Translations under genes and position numbers: made by a program
Shown here: one piece after another, positions 12,900-21,900 of the stretch
Layout of the letters: every line of letters begins with the position of its first letter
Position numbering within the stretch: position 1 is the stretch's first letter
Assembly: GCA_022478985.1 (NCBI GenBank)
Contig: JAKSZP010015873.1
Location: forward strand, 1 to 64,000
Source of the DNA: Massospora cicadina
Taxonomy: Eukaryota > Entomophthoromycota > Entomophthoromycetes > Entomophthorales > Entomophthoraceae
Length of the DNA: 64,000 nt
Reading direction: 5' to 3'
Notes under the pieces: generated by a model
What the model saw: the letters and a program-made list of their open reading frames with translations, nothing else
Database searches by the model: none
Told to the model about the DNA's origin: nothing

Positions 12900-13191
12900 A
12901 CAAAGGGGGTGGAAGGTGAGTCAGTAGGGCATACAGCTACCAACCTGAAGGTTGTGGGTTCAATTCCCGCCCTTTGCACATCGATTGGGGTGCCAGACAA
13001 AGGAAGCTATTGGCGGTTGGTAGGTCTAATAACACGAAAACCTTACCCATGACATAACCAGAAAAATTCGAGTCCCAATCTGGAGGTGGAAAAAACTTTC
13101 TTTGATGGAGTTGACCCTGTTCAGGTTTCATGTCATTTCTTTCTTTCAGTAATGCCTGTCCCCTGGTCGGCTTGCCTCAGTTAAATAAAAA
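12900..13191 (+). mobile_element. tRNA-derived SINE with target-site duplication
   Basis: A 292-bp unit is bounded by perfect 10-bp direct repeats CAAAGCAATA (12890-12899 and 13192-13201). Its 5' part looks like a tRNA: an A-box-like TGAGTCAGTAGG (12917-12928) and a perfect B-box GGTTCAATTCC (12957-12967), about the spacing seen in tRNA genes. The tRNA-like head is followed by an unrelated body of about 210 bp and an A-rich end (TTAAATAAAAA). This is the standard SINE layout: internal Pol III promoter, unrelated body, A-rich tail, TSD. The anticodon stem does not fold cleanly, so it is not a functional tRNA. Mobilisation would depend on a partner LINE; no 3' similarity to the LINE at 1-6.1 kb was seen. 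Confidence 0.8.
12917..12967 (+). promoter_or_regulatory. Internal Pol III promoter (A and B boxes) of the SINE
   Basis: The A box at 12917-12928 matches about ten of twelve positions of TRGCNNAGTNGG in its conserved part. The B box at 12957-12967 matches GGTTCRANNCC completely. The relation to the SINE start fits a tRNA-derived internal promoter. Confidence 0.7.
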
Positions 13192-13201
13192 CAAAGCAAT
13201 A

Positions 13202-13624
13202 TCAAGCTCAAAGAAGTGGGCAATGGTCAATGTTAATGTGACCAAAGCAGATTTGATAATAACGATGCCACTGATAATTATAAGGAACAAACATCTTGAG
13301 GTCAATACAGAATTCAATTTAAAACACATCAGCAAGTTCTTATTACTATTATTGTCTTGGACCTTCTGGCTACTTCTACCCAGGGCACCACGCCTCAGCA
13401 TTCTATGAGAAGATTAGCCAGCCAAGAAATAGTCATAAACAATCTAAAAGATATTGACAACTGCAAGCCTTCAATTTGGCTACGTCTGATAAGATTAAGA
13501 AGTGTGGACAATTTTGTCAATTTTGAGATGGGCATATATAAGATTAGTGACTGTAATAAGGCAGCTACAATCATCAACTATCTGGATGAATGGAGTATTG
13601 GTTGATCATACCACATTTGGATGA
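13202..13624. other. Short spacer between SINE and element A
   Basis: No gene is supported. Overlapping open frames on both strands at 13130-13605 are mutually antisense and begin inside the SINE, so they look like chance. Confidence 0.4.
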
Positions 13625-14128
13625 TGTTAACTTTTGGTGGTAGTGAATGAATTCTGCTAGCTGATTGCACAGGTTCAGTACCACCAAGCAATGGAAAAAT
13701 GATATGAAGCTCGCCAATTCTTGATAAATAATAATAATAAAATACTAATTAAGGAGATATCTATCCAACAATACCAATTTATCTAATATATAAACTAATA
13801 GGCTACTTCTGCTAACCATTTCCTATTCTCTCTCTACTCTAAAAAACCTCCCCCTTCCATTCTCTGGTTAAGTTCTTAATCTTAAATCTTCTCAGTCAAA
13901 TTTTAACCCATCATCTTAGTAGCTCTCTATTCCCTACAATTTTAAGGGTTTCATCCCCTCATCAAAGCTTTAGCGGAATTCCCTTAATTTAGCAAACTTT
14001 TAGTACTTCAATCGATTTTCTTCACATTGACATAATCAACAGCTTAAATCTCAAGGATCACCTTGACTCATAAAATACAATCTGAGGATATATGGGTTAT
14101 AATCCAGTCATATCAATTTATTGACAAT
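13625..14128 (-). repeat. 3' LTR of element A
   Basis: On the plus strand it starts TGTTAACTTTTGG and runs to TTATTGACA just before the C-rich tract. It shares with 20072-20495 long matching blocks such as GATATGAAGCTCGCCAATTC and CTCTCTACTCTAAAAAACCT. The last ~65 bases (after about 14060) have no counterpart in the right copy because that copy is truncated. Confidence 0.85.
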
Positions 14129-14129
14129 A

Positions 14130-14141
14130 CCCCCGCTTGAC
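14130..14141 (-). promoter_or_regulatory. Polypurine tract of element A
   Basis: The plus-strand sequence CCCCCGCTTGAC is GTCAAGCGGGGG on the coding strand, directly inside the 3' LTR, where plus-strand DNA synthesis of an LTR element is primed. Confidence 0.6.
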
Positions 14142-14564
14142 TTTAAAATTTGCTCCTATTGCTTGTATGCCAAAAGGAACTTCACATGAACTTGGTTGAT
14201 AATTTGATCACCTGTGGGCTCCTAAATGGTGTAGGCATCAAACCAATCTTTTTAATTAATTCAAATGGTCTGGTACAGATGTTAGCAAGCTTGTTCTTCC
14301 TTCCAATTCCATTATGGTCATGGAACATGATCTCCTACAGAAAACTGTGGGAGTCCGCTATGTCTATTTTTGTCAGCTGCTTGATCTTGAATCTTCTTAG
14401 ATAAGCTGGTAGAATAAGCTTACATTTGTAGTTTTATCAGTATGTCCTCTAAGTTAGTCAGGCAATGCTGCAGTTCTACTCCGTCAGTATCCTTCAATCA
14501 GGAGTAAAGCAAAGCGGGCAATGCTGGATGTATATCATGAGCAATTGGAAATGACTCTTGCCAT

Positions 14565-15230
14565 TCAACAAGTGGTAGCTGATATTATAAGCAAGACAGC
14601 GGTGGATAGGAGGCTACTCCATTCAGAGGGGCGATCCTTTACAAGCTTGAAGAGGATGTTTACCAATGTTCCATTAACCCGTTCCACCATTCCATTAGAT
14701 TCAGGGTGATAGCGTGTAGTCAAGACTCCATAGATTTTCATTAGTTTGTTCAACTTGGGCAAGACACGCTGCGCGAAATTGGTTCCTTTGTACATGAGGA
14801 TAAATTTTGGACAGCCATGTCGCTGTATGACACACTCCATGATAAACTTGGTGGTAGTGACAGCCCCTAAGTCATTGATCGCTCTTGCTTCCACCCATAT
14901 TGTCAAGTTATCAATTTATATTAAAATATACTTAGAGCAGTTTGCGCCAGTCAGTAGAGGCCCCACCACATCAAGAGAAACAGTATGCCATGCAAAACGA
15001 GGCTTAACCAGCTCGTAAGTGGTCTTCTTGTGGAAAGGTTTCTCCACTTGGCACTGGTGACAACAAGCAACTGTCTCAAAAATGTCATAATGAATGCTCT
15101 CCCAATAGTAGCAGTGTTGGAAGAACTCCAACATTTTCAGCAACACTCCTTGACCTACTGCCTTATGAGCATCCACAATAATTGCTGGCTTATCGGAAGG
15201 TTTCAGAAACTCAGCTTCAATTCTTCAATT
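14565..15230 (-). pseudogene. Integrase remnant of element A
   Basis: The zinc-binding segment has CCHQCQVEKPF near 15080. The core begins WHTVSLDVVGPLLTG (first Asp), then TKFIMECVIQRHGCPKFILM followed by YKGTNF, where the family has S/T-D-N-G: the second catalytic Asp is Tyr. It ends in RYHPESNGMVERVNGTLVNI with the Glu kept. Integrase inserts the cDNA. One frameshift and stops break it, and the C-terminal part (14565-14150) is unreadable. Confidence 0.85.
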
Positions 15231-15648
15231 TTCTTATACAATTCCTCATTGCGCAAAAAGGTATCCCATCTAAGCCCATCTAGCACTTTGATCACCTATG
15301 GCGGCTCATTGTGGTATATGCCCACAATCATCTTCTTATTCATGATGTTGGCCAAATACATCATAATAGCAACTGTTGGTAATCATGAGAGACAGTACGC
15401 AATCTGATGTTTTGCCCCTGGATAGTGTACTATCTCAAAGTCATATGCTTGAAGATTCAAGGCCCATTGCGCAAGCCGCCCTTCAGGTTTCCAAAGATTC
15501 TGCAGCCAACGCAAGGAGGCATGATCTGTTACCACTTTAAATTTCACACCATGGAGGTAGTTTAGAACGGTTTATATGCATATATTACCGCCAAACACTC
15601 CCTCTTGACCATATTCTAATTCCGTTTAGGGCACTTTAAGCTTTGGCT

Positions 15649-15928
15649 TCAATAAAAGAAGGGATGCTCTACATCATCATCATCTTTTTGGGATAACAAC
15701 GCCCCTACTGCGGAAAGAGAAGCGTCCGTTTGCACATTAAATTTCTTCTTCAAAATTAGTGTACTGCAAAATGGGCGCGCTTGCCAAAGCAGTTTGTAAG
15801 ACATCAAAAGCAATTTGACAACGGTCAGTCCAGTCAAATGTAGCTTTTTTCGTTAATAGCTCAAAGAGCGGAGCCAAATGCAGCTGAAGATAGGAATGAA
15901 CCGCCATTAATATATGATCATCCCCCAA
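15649..15928 (-). pseudogene. RNase H-like domain remnant of element A
   Basis: The connection segment FDWTDRCQIAFDVLQTALAS leads into APILQYTNFEEEI and then NVQTDASLSAVGALLSQKDD, the first Asp-containing strand of the gypsy RNase H. The two parts are in different frames. The C-terminal half is only partly readable toward 15430. Confidence 0.8.
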
Positions 15929-15939
15929 ACACCTGGATA

Positions 15940-16640
15940 TCCCGCTTATTAAATGGCCAAGTCATCTTGTGTATAGCTTCCACCTTTGCTAGCTGAGGAC
16001 TAAGCCATTTTGAGTCTTCCAAAAATGTGAGACATTTCAGTTGCTCCTTAAAGAAGTAGCACTTTTGAGGCTTAATTTTTATACTTGTTTCAGCAAGTCA
16101 GCGGAACACTTGTTCCAGGAAATCAAGATGTTCCATGAACGTCCACAAGAACAGAATGATATTGTCAAGGTAGACTAGAGCGCAAAACAGCTTCAGGTCA
16201 CCTAAGATAGTGTACATAACCCTCTGGAACATAGCTGGGAGTTGCTTAAACTCTGTGGCATACGTGTATGCTGGAAAACCCCTTTGAGGTGATTATAGTG
16301 CACTTCTCCTGTTCCACCACGGCAACTTGATTTGCCAGTACCCTAATATAAAGCCCATATTGGAGAAATATTCGGCACCACCTAGCCTATATAAAGCGCC
16401 ATCAACTTGTGGAAGCAGGTACAAATCTTTTTTTGTGATGTGTTAAGTTTCTGGTGGTTGATTACTACTTGTTTAGTGTCATCCTTTTTCTTAACAATTA
16501 TCACTAGTGAAGCCCAGGGACTCTTTGACGGCTCTAGCATTACATGTTTAATCAATTTATCTATCTACTCGGATATAACTTCTTCTGCAGCCTTTGAGCA
16601 ACGGATAGGCCATGACCAAATGGGAGAGTGATCTCCAATG
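15940..16640 (-). pseudogene. Reverse transcriptase remnant of element A
   Basis: The minus strand reads EIDKLIKHVMLEPSKSPWAS, then VIIVKKKDDTKQVVINHQKL, the fingers motif of gypsy RTs. After stops comes AMFQRVMYTILGDLKLFCAL and VYLDNIILFL at about 16172-16161, where the family has YxDD. The thumb-like part continues with IKIKPQKCYFFKEQLKCLTF. RT copies the element RNA into DNA. The second catalytic Asp is Asn here (G-to-A type change), and stops interrupt the frame. Confidence 0.85.
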
Positions 16641-17181
16641 TTAACTGATGCACAATTCAGCGTGAACATCCAAATCATAGTCATTGGATGCAAATGTGCC
16701 TCAGTATTTTTAAAAAGATCCATCACCCTATCCTTCTGGTCCTTCAGCAGGCCAGTTAGAACCTCATGTTGAATCACAGCCATTAAGCTGGATGAGGTTT
16801 TTACTGGTAGCCTGAGGTACTTTCAAGAACCAAAGTCATGTATATGGTAGAACTCATCAAGAGGAATCAGATGCAGATAGGACACCACTTGGTGTCTTTA
16901 ACCTTCATAGACTCCTTCTGCAGGTTTTCTATCAACACCTTCACTTCCACCTGCCCTGTAACAGGAGCCCAGGAGCGACATGGGGTTTTAGCTGCAATTG
17001 CTGGTATGGCCCCATAATTTCCCCATATAGCCCTTCAGAGATGTCTATTTTATGCTTTGTCACTATTATGACTTGATTCCCAGAAAGTATGCTTAAAGCA
17101 CTCGCAGCCCATAGTGGAATGCCATTGTACTCATAAAATTTGGTTAGGAAGAGCTTGGGGCCTCCGCTTCATCTGCCAATA

Positions 17182-18110
17182 TCAAACAGGAATCATACCA
17201 TCTGTCAAGAGAGTATCTGTAACTCTCTCATTCCCAGCAAGATGATGTGGGATGCAAACCCACATTGCTAGGGAACTAGCCATTAAAATAATGGGAATAC
17301 AAGCACCTCGAGCAGTGCCAGTACAAAAGGTACCCCAGGCAATTATATAAACAGCAACATAAAATACCAGGTAAGTAAGAAACAACACCACTTGAGTGGA
17401 CCCCAGAGGGGCGTCCATAATCTTGTGCAGCTTGACGTCAGGGGCTTTGGGTGCCTCGATCTGGAGGGGACCTGGGTGGCCCACAGGTGCCCCTGGGATC
17501 TTGGTAAATTGCAAGATAAGGTAGTGGCCTACATGGTTGGAGACCTCCCTGAAGAGGTCCACCACCAGGGTTGCCCAAGGAAACATCAGAAAACGTAAAA
17601 TAATGGGGTGTTTTTTATTAAGCAAGTCAATCAACAAGGAGTGTTGATCACAAAAACATATTTAAATAAATTAGGGAAATTAGGGCTCTGCGGCCATGCG
17701 CCCAAGCCTTGACGTTCCAATAAACAGACACTTCCGTCCATTTTGGTAAAATACACCAAAAGGGCCTTCACTCGAGTAATTGATTGAAGCCTTATTTTAC
17801 CAGAAATCAAAATCTCATAGCTGGAGTGGGACTCAAACCCTTGTTCTCCAACCAAGCTAATTGAATCGTCTTCATTCAAAATGTAAATCGTTCGTTTTAA
17901 AGCCTGAGCTGAAATAGGAGGCTGGGCGTTTTGCACGCCCTTAGTATCAACCTGGGCTTGCTTGGCTTGCACCCAGCGTCGATCTAAAGTGTGCTTCAAG
18001 TCAGGCAGAGCCTGAAGCTTCATTTTCTGGGCCTCCTGTCGCCCAGCCTTGTTCCTAGCATCAATGCCTACTATCATGTCATCTAACCATGACACCATAG
18101 CTATACACAA
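17182..18110 (-). CDS. Two overlapping open frames between protease and RT of element A (unassigned)
   Basis: Two long minus-strand frames, 18110-17631 (159 codons) and 17637-17182 (151 codons), overlap by a few bases and stay open, while the sequence around them is full of stops. The first has protein-like composition (GRQEAQKMKLQALPDLKHTL). The second starts from a non-ATG codon, has a Pro/Gly stretch (PGAPVGHPGPLQIEAPKAPD) and two or three hydrophobic segments (for example VVLFLTYLVFYVAVYIIAW) that could be membrane helices. The block is visibly more GC-rich than its surroundings. It may be a captured or inserted sequence, the element's own polymerase linker in shifted frame, or chance. 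Two T-arm-like motifs lie within it (near 17835 and 17250). I do not recognise a family. Confidence 0.35.
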
Positions 18111-18189
18111 TATTAATTTTACTGGAGCAGATTGGGTCCTTTGAGACTCTGTTGGAGGTAAAATAGATGAGGATCGGTTGTCCCAGAAT

Positions 18190-18660
18190 ACTAAATGTTC
18201 CCTCCTTTATACTGTTCACTGCCCCCAGACTGCCACATGAATGTGGCCCCAATCAACATGTTGTAGTTATCATTAGGCATAATTACTGCCAGAGTGGATG
18301 CACCAACCAAAATGAACCTCAGAGCAAAGAGCTGTAAGCACCATATGACACAGTATTCTGTTCCACTGAAGTTCCATACACTACTTGGTATTCCACATCA
18401 TGCTTCAGCAAAAAGCTTAGCCTAGAGCTTGGTGAATATTATATTGATGAGCGCCAGTATCTATAATCTCCCAGATTTTTGTATGTTGTATGAAAATATC
18501 ACAATATGTACATTCAAATAAGAGTAACCGTTGGTGATTATTATATAAAAACTAAGGGCTTTTGGTTATCCAAAAAAATGATAGTACCAGCGCCAACATG
18601 AGGACACATCTGGGCAATTTTCTCTACTGAAATGCCACGTTCACCCCCTCTAGGGTTGTG
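18190..18660 (-). pseudogene. Aspartic protease remnant of element A
   Basis: Minus-strand reading gives KIWEIIDTGAHQYNI near 18480-18440; DTGA is the retropepsin active-site motif. About 75 codons later comes MPNDNYNMLIGATFMW, the conserved C-terminal strand of the same domain (compare LPHDNYELLISAS in element E at 59470). The protease would process the Gag-Pol polyprotein. Frameshifts separate the two halves. Confidence 0.65.
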
Positions 18661-19890
18661 ACATTCGTTGAGGGTTTGACTTTAATGGTACCATTCCGCT
18701 CAAGGAATACCAGGAGTACAGTTTTTGCACATCTCTTCAGAACTCTGAGTCAACATTAATTGGGTCTCTCTCTTGGTTTAAGGCCAAGATATTGTAGAGG
18801 ATTTGTTGATATAATAAAATTTAAGAGTGAGCACCAGGACCAACATAAAGTGACTCATGGGAATCATCAGCGACAAATAAATTTGGATTAGTGGAAGTAG
18901 AGCGTCCCGTCTCTATTCCACTCAGCCTTTTCTCTGTTTGATTAGGACGGCCAGTACTTCATTAAAATTCAGTTTTCCGGACAGATAGCTGCATAATGGC
19001 CTCTTTGGCTGCACAAGTAACAAGCTTTTGTAAACGGCTCACATCTCTGTAATGCCCAAAGGTCTAGGTCAAAAATTAAAAAATTTATTGTGATTTGGCT
19101 GAGGATGAGACAGTTGAGAATAATAGGGTTTGAAAGGACTCATCAGAGCGTTAAGTGGACAAGGATTAACCAGCGGATTATAAATGAGTCATTGGTGTCC
19201 ATTTCCTGATGGGATTTTGTAGCAGTTACAGGGGCTTTCTGTTCCACATTGAGTGTACTAAAAGTGACAGATAGACGGCGTAAATAATTGACAATTTTTA
19301 ATAGCGCTGCGTAGTCTTGAAGAATGTGTGCCATAGCATTATACAGTTCTCAATATGGCTTAACAGCCGCCGTCATTGCTATGCTACCTCCTCATTAGTT
19401 AAGATATTAGCTCACACCAACACATGCGCCTCAGCCATGAACCACTCTATGAAATCCACTAAGGACTCATTCTTTTGAAATTTCATTGTCAAAAACTCTT
19501 CCTTGCACTGTACCGTTTTTCCATTTTCCCAAACAGGCGGAGCGCGGTCTCCTTCACCTCTTGATATGTTACAGCATTTCCCTTAAGGTAAATTTGACCT
19601 TCTCAGTGCTCAAGACATCTAGAGAAGATAACAACAGTTTAGCCTTCCACTGATATGAAACCCCTTTTGCTGCAAATCCAAACCACTTAAAAATACAGGT
19701 ATGTTTCTGTCACATTTATACAAGGATATATTGTCACTGAATACCCCTCTCTATCCACCAACATTTTTACATTTACGCTCTGCACAGTATAGCCGCTCTG
19801 TAGTATTTTCCAAGCGGTCAGCAAAAAGGCTGGCTTGGCAGAAAACCAGGTGCAGTTGGTGGAAGGCCTTGTCAAGCTGATCTGTTATAC
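18660..19890 (-). pseudogene. gag remnant of element A
   Basis: Minus-strand fragments include KEEFLTMKFQKNESLVDFIEW (positions about 19510-19440, part of a longer block), the repeated feature of Ty3/gypsy capsid proteins in which a basic helix and a phenylalanine/tryptophan helix precede a leucine-rich segment. It continues into ANILTNEEVA and MAHILQDYAALLKIVNYLRR (19334 downwards). Gag would package the element RNA. Several stops and frame changes separate the blocks, and I could not find an intact zinc knuckle. Confidence 0.55.
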
Positions 19891-20049
19891 TCTTGTTTTC
19901 CTAAAAAAGAATTTTTTGCTTGGAGCAGTGTATCCAAGACAAGTTTCATTCTGTGTATCAAGATAACTCAATAAACTGGGAGTACCCCATCAAGGTGAGC
20001 CAGTTGCGCAAAGCTTGGCAAATATGAACCTTTTAATGTGTTAATCAAT

Positions 20050-20071
20050 GGGCCCTTGTAGTGAGTATCAC
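20050..20071 (-). promoter_or_regulatory. Primer-binding-site-like motif of element A
   Basis: Reading the coding strand right after the 5' LTR gives GTGATACTCACTACAAGGGC, a variant of the TGGTGCTCACTACAAGGG motif found at the same place in elements B, D and E2. It abuts the LTR base for base. Confidence 0.65.
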
Positions 20072-20495
20072 TATTAACTTTTGGCGGGAGTGGGTGAATT
20101 CTGCTCTCTGATTGTATAGGTTCAGTCCAACCAAGCAATGGACGGATGATATGAAGCTCGCCAATTCTTAATAAATAATAATAATAAAGTACTAAATAAG
20201 GATCTATTTATCCAATGATACTAATTTTTAATATATAAACTAATGGGCTACTTCCTCTAACCATTTCCTATTCTCTCTCTACTCTAAAAAACCTCCCCCT
20301 TCCATTCTCTGGTTAAGTTCTTAATCTTAAATCTTCTCAGATTAATTTTGACCCATCAGCTTAGTAACACTCTATTACCTACAATTTTAAGGGTTTCATC
20401 CCATCATTAAAGCTTTTGTGGAACTCGTTTGATTTGCCAAACTATTAGTGCTTTGATTGATTTGCTTCACATCACCATAATCTACCACTCAAATC
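20072..20495 (-). repeat. 5' LTR of element A, truncated
   Basis: It is similar to 13625-14060 along its whole length. The terminal TG of the left copy is TA here (a G-to-A change). Homology stops at CTCAAATC, exactly where the foldback at 20496-20555 begins. Confidence 0.85.
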
Positions 20496-20555
20496 TTGTT
20501 GAAATCAAGGGGATAGGGATTCTCGCTAGTGCTAATCAACCCTGGATTTCAACAA
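20496..20555. repeat. 60-bp foldback with 11-bp perfect arms
   Basis: The arms TTGTTGAAATC (20496-20506) and GATTTCAACAA (20545-20555) are perfect reverse complements; the next bases (AAGGGG and CCCTG) extend the pairing imperfectly. It begins exactly where homology to the other LTR of element A ends. Read on the minus strand, it starts TGTTGAAATCC, which looks like the 5' end of a gypsy LTR. It may be a small inverted-repeat insertion or a rearranged LTR end. Confidence 0.6.
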
Positions 20556-21520
20556 CTATTAGCAGGATAAATTACACTATCTACTGCCAAAAATAATTTT
20601 GTAGGGGTTAGTCAACCACTTTTATTTAAAATATTGTAAACTTTGATAATATTGAAAGCTGTATTTTTATCAAAATTTATTAATTGAGGCTAGGGGTAAG
20701 AAATCAGACCCTCAAATTAATCTCACTGCTTAGTATTTAAAATAACTCAGGGCTTGAAGAGAGATAGTTGTATATTCATTATTAGCTTTAAGCCTAAATA
20801 GAAAATATGGGGGTTTGATTTATCACAGCTTTTTAAACACACCTTGCTTCAATGGAACGGCTGATGGAGGCTTGATCATAGGCAAGACGAACCCATGGAG
20901 TAAAAACTTGATATACTTTAGCCAATTGGATGGTGGACCTCTTAAAAACTTGTCTGATTCTGCCCCAGGGTTGGCGCAACCTGACAACCCAAACTTGAGC
21001 TATTTTACCAAGAAGTATCTACAAAAGTATTACTCCAATTTGAGGGATTCCACCAAGAATTGGCCAGTGTCTTTTGGCCAATGTTATCATTATTATCACC
21101 CAAAAACTCTTTTTACAATATTGGACTTGAAATTGTCTGACAATGAACAATCCCTCATAATAATTTGACTATCAGATGTTACTCCCTTATCACTTTCTTG
21201 CTCAATATTGTCAGGGATGATCCCCTGATGAAAATATAAATTGAATTGATCTTTGGATCCCTTCCATTGATTAATTACAACTAATACCTTAGTTGGCAAT
21301 CATTGCTGAAAAATCCAGATTGTAACTACCAATCTTTAAATTGATTAATATCAATGGGTTGGATAATTTGGACAACTGAAATTCCAACAGATGGTTAAGG
21401 TGCTGCCCACCTCATAGCCTTAATCTTCTCTTCACGGAGTTTGAGGCTCATAATATCAATAATAATAATTTTAAAATTTAGGGTATGAGGGCAATGACCC
21501 CCAAAAATGGCATTCTGAAA
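20556..21520. other. Unassigned region with one plus-strand open frame
   Basis: The best frame is 20815-21168 plus (117 codons), which contains FNGTADGGLIIGKTNPWSKN and SYFTKKYLQKYYSNLRDSTK. Its composition is more protein-like than expected by chance, but no motif is recognised and there is no neighbour to give context. It could be a transposable-element scrap. Nothing else is supported here. Confidence 0.25.
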
Positions 21521-21900
21521 AATCAGATGCTGACAAATTAATTTAACTTGAGAGTGGAGGTGACAAGGCCCAGCAGAAATGGCAGTTGTTCCAATTAAAG
21601 GGTGCCAACTTAAAATCCACTGATTGTGGGTTTGATAATGGCAAAAAAAGTGTGGCATAGAAAATCTGAGGCCGCCAATCTGAATCTGTCATGATGGGAG
21701 AATGTCAAGGGCAAATAGAAACAACAGCACAGCGAATCAGAGGACACCAACATGAATCTGCTGTGATGGGAGAATGCTTTGAACCATGGCAAAGTGAAGC
21801 TCAATAAATCAGGAGCTGCCAACCTGAATTACGCCAAAAGTGGGAATATTTTGAGTTGAGAAAAATGGCGGCCTAAGAATCAGAAGCCGCTAAAAATAAT
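21521..21900. repeat. Degenerate minisatellite, ~71-73-bp period
   Basis: Six diverged units start with an AATCAGAGG-GCCAAC-TGAATCT-like core at 21521, 21592, 21662, 21734, 21807 and 21878; the intervals are 70-73 bases. Adjacent units share ATGATGGGAGAATG (21691) and GTGATGGGAGAATG (21763). Because the period is close to 72, the minus strand shows a repeating peptide of about 24 residues (FSHHSRFMLVSSD, then FSHHDRFRLAASD). Either a non-coding tandem array or a fossil repeat protein is possible. Confidence 0.65.

Larger units (their letters stand above)
13625..20495 (-). mobile_element. Ty3/gypsy LTR retrotransposon A, degenerate
   Basis: Two clearly similar direct repeats (13625-about 14128 and 20072-20495) flank a minus-strand gag-protease-RT-RNase H-integrase series. 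A primer-binding-site-like motif abuts the right (5') LTR and a C-rich tract (a polypurine tract on the minus strand) abuts the left (3') LTR. The inner pol order with integrase last is that of Ty3/gypsy. The right LTR is truncated at 20495, where a hairpin begins, so a TSD could not be identified. Stops and frameshifts are frequent, and the RT and integrase catalytic sites are altered, so the copy is dead. An open-frame block at 17182-18110 makes the protease-RT interval longer than in the other copies here. Confidence 0.88.

Noticed and set aside
12911..12985. Possible functional tRNA gene
   Set aside because: The A and B boxes are good, but the anticodon stem and acceptor do not pair, and the unit is embedded in a 292-bp repeat with a TSD. 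It is a SINE head.
12937..13131. Minus-strand 64-codon frame
   Set aside because: It is a reverse reading of the SINE body and tRNA-like head.
17392..17598. Plus-strand 68-codon frame
   Set aside because: Antisense to the minus-strand open block of element A, with no independent support.
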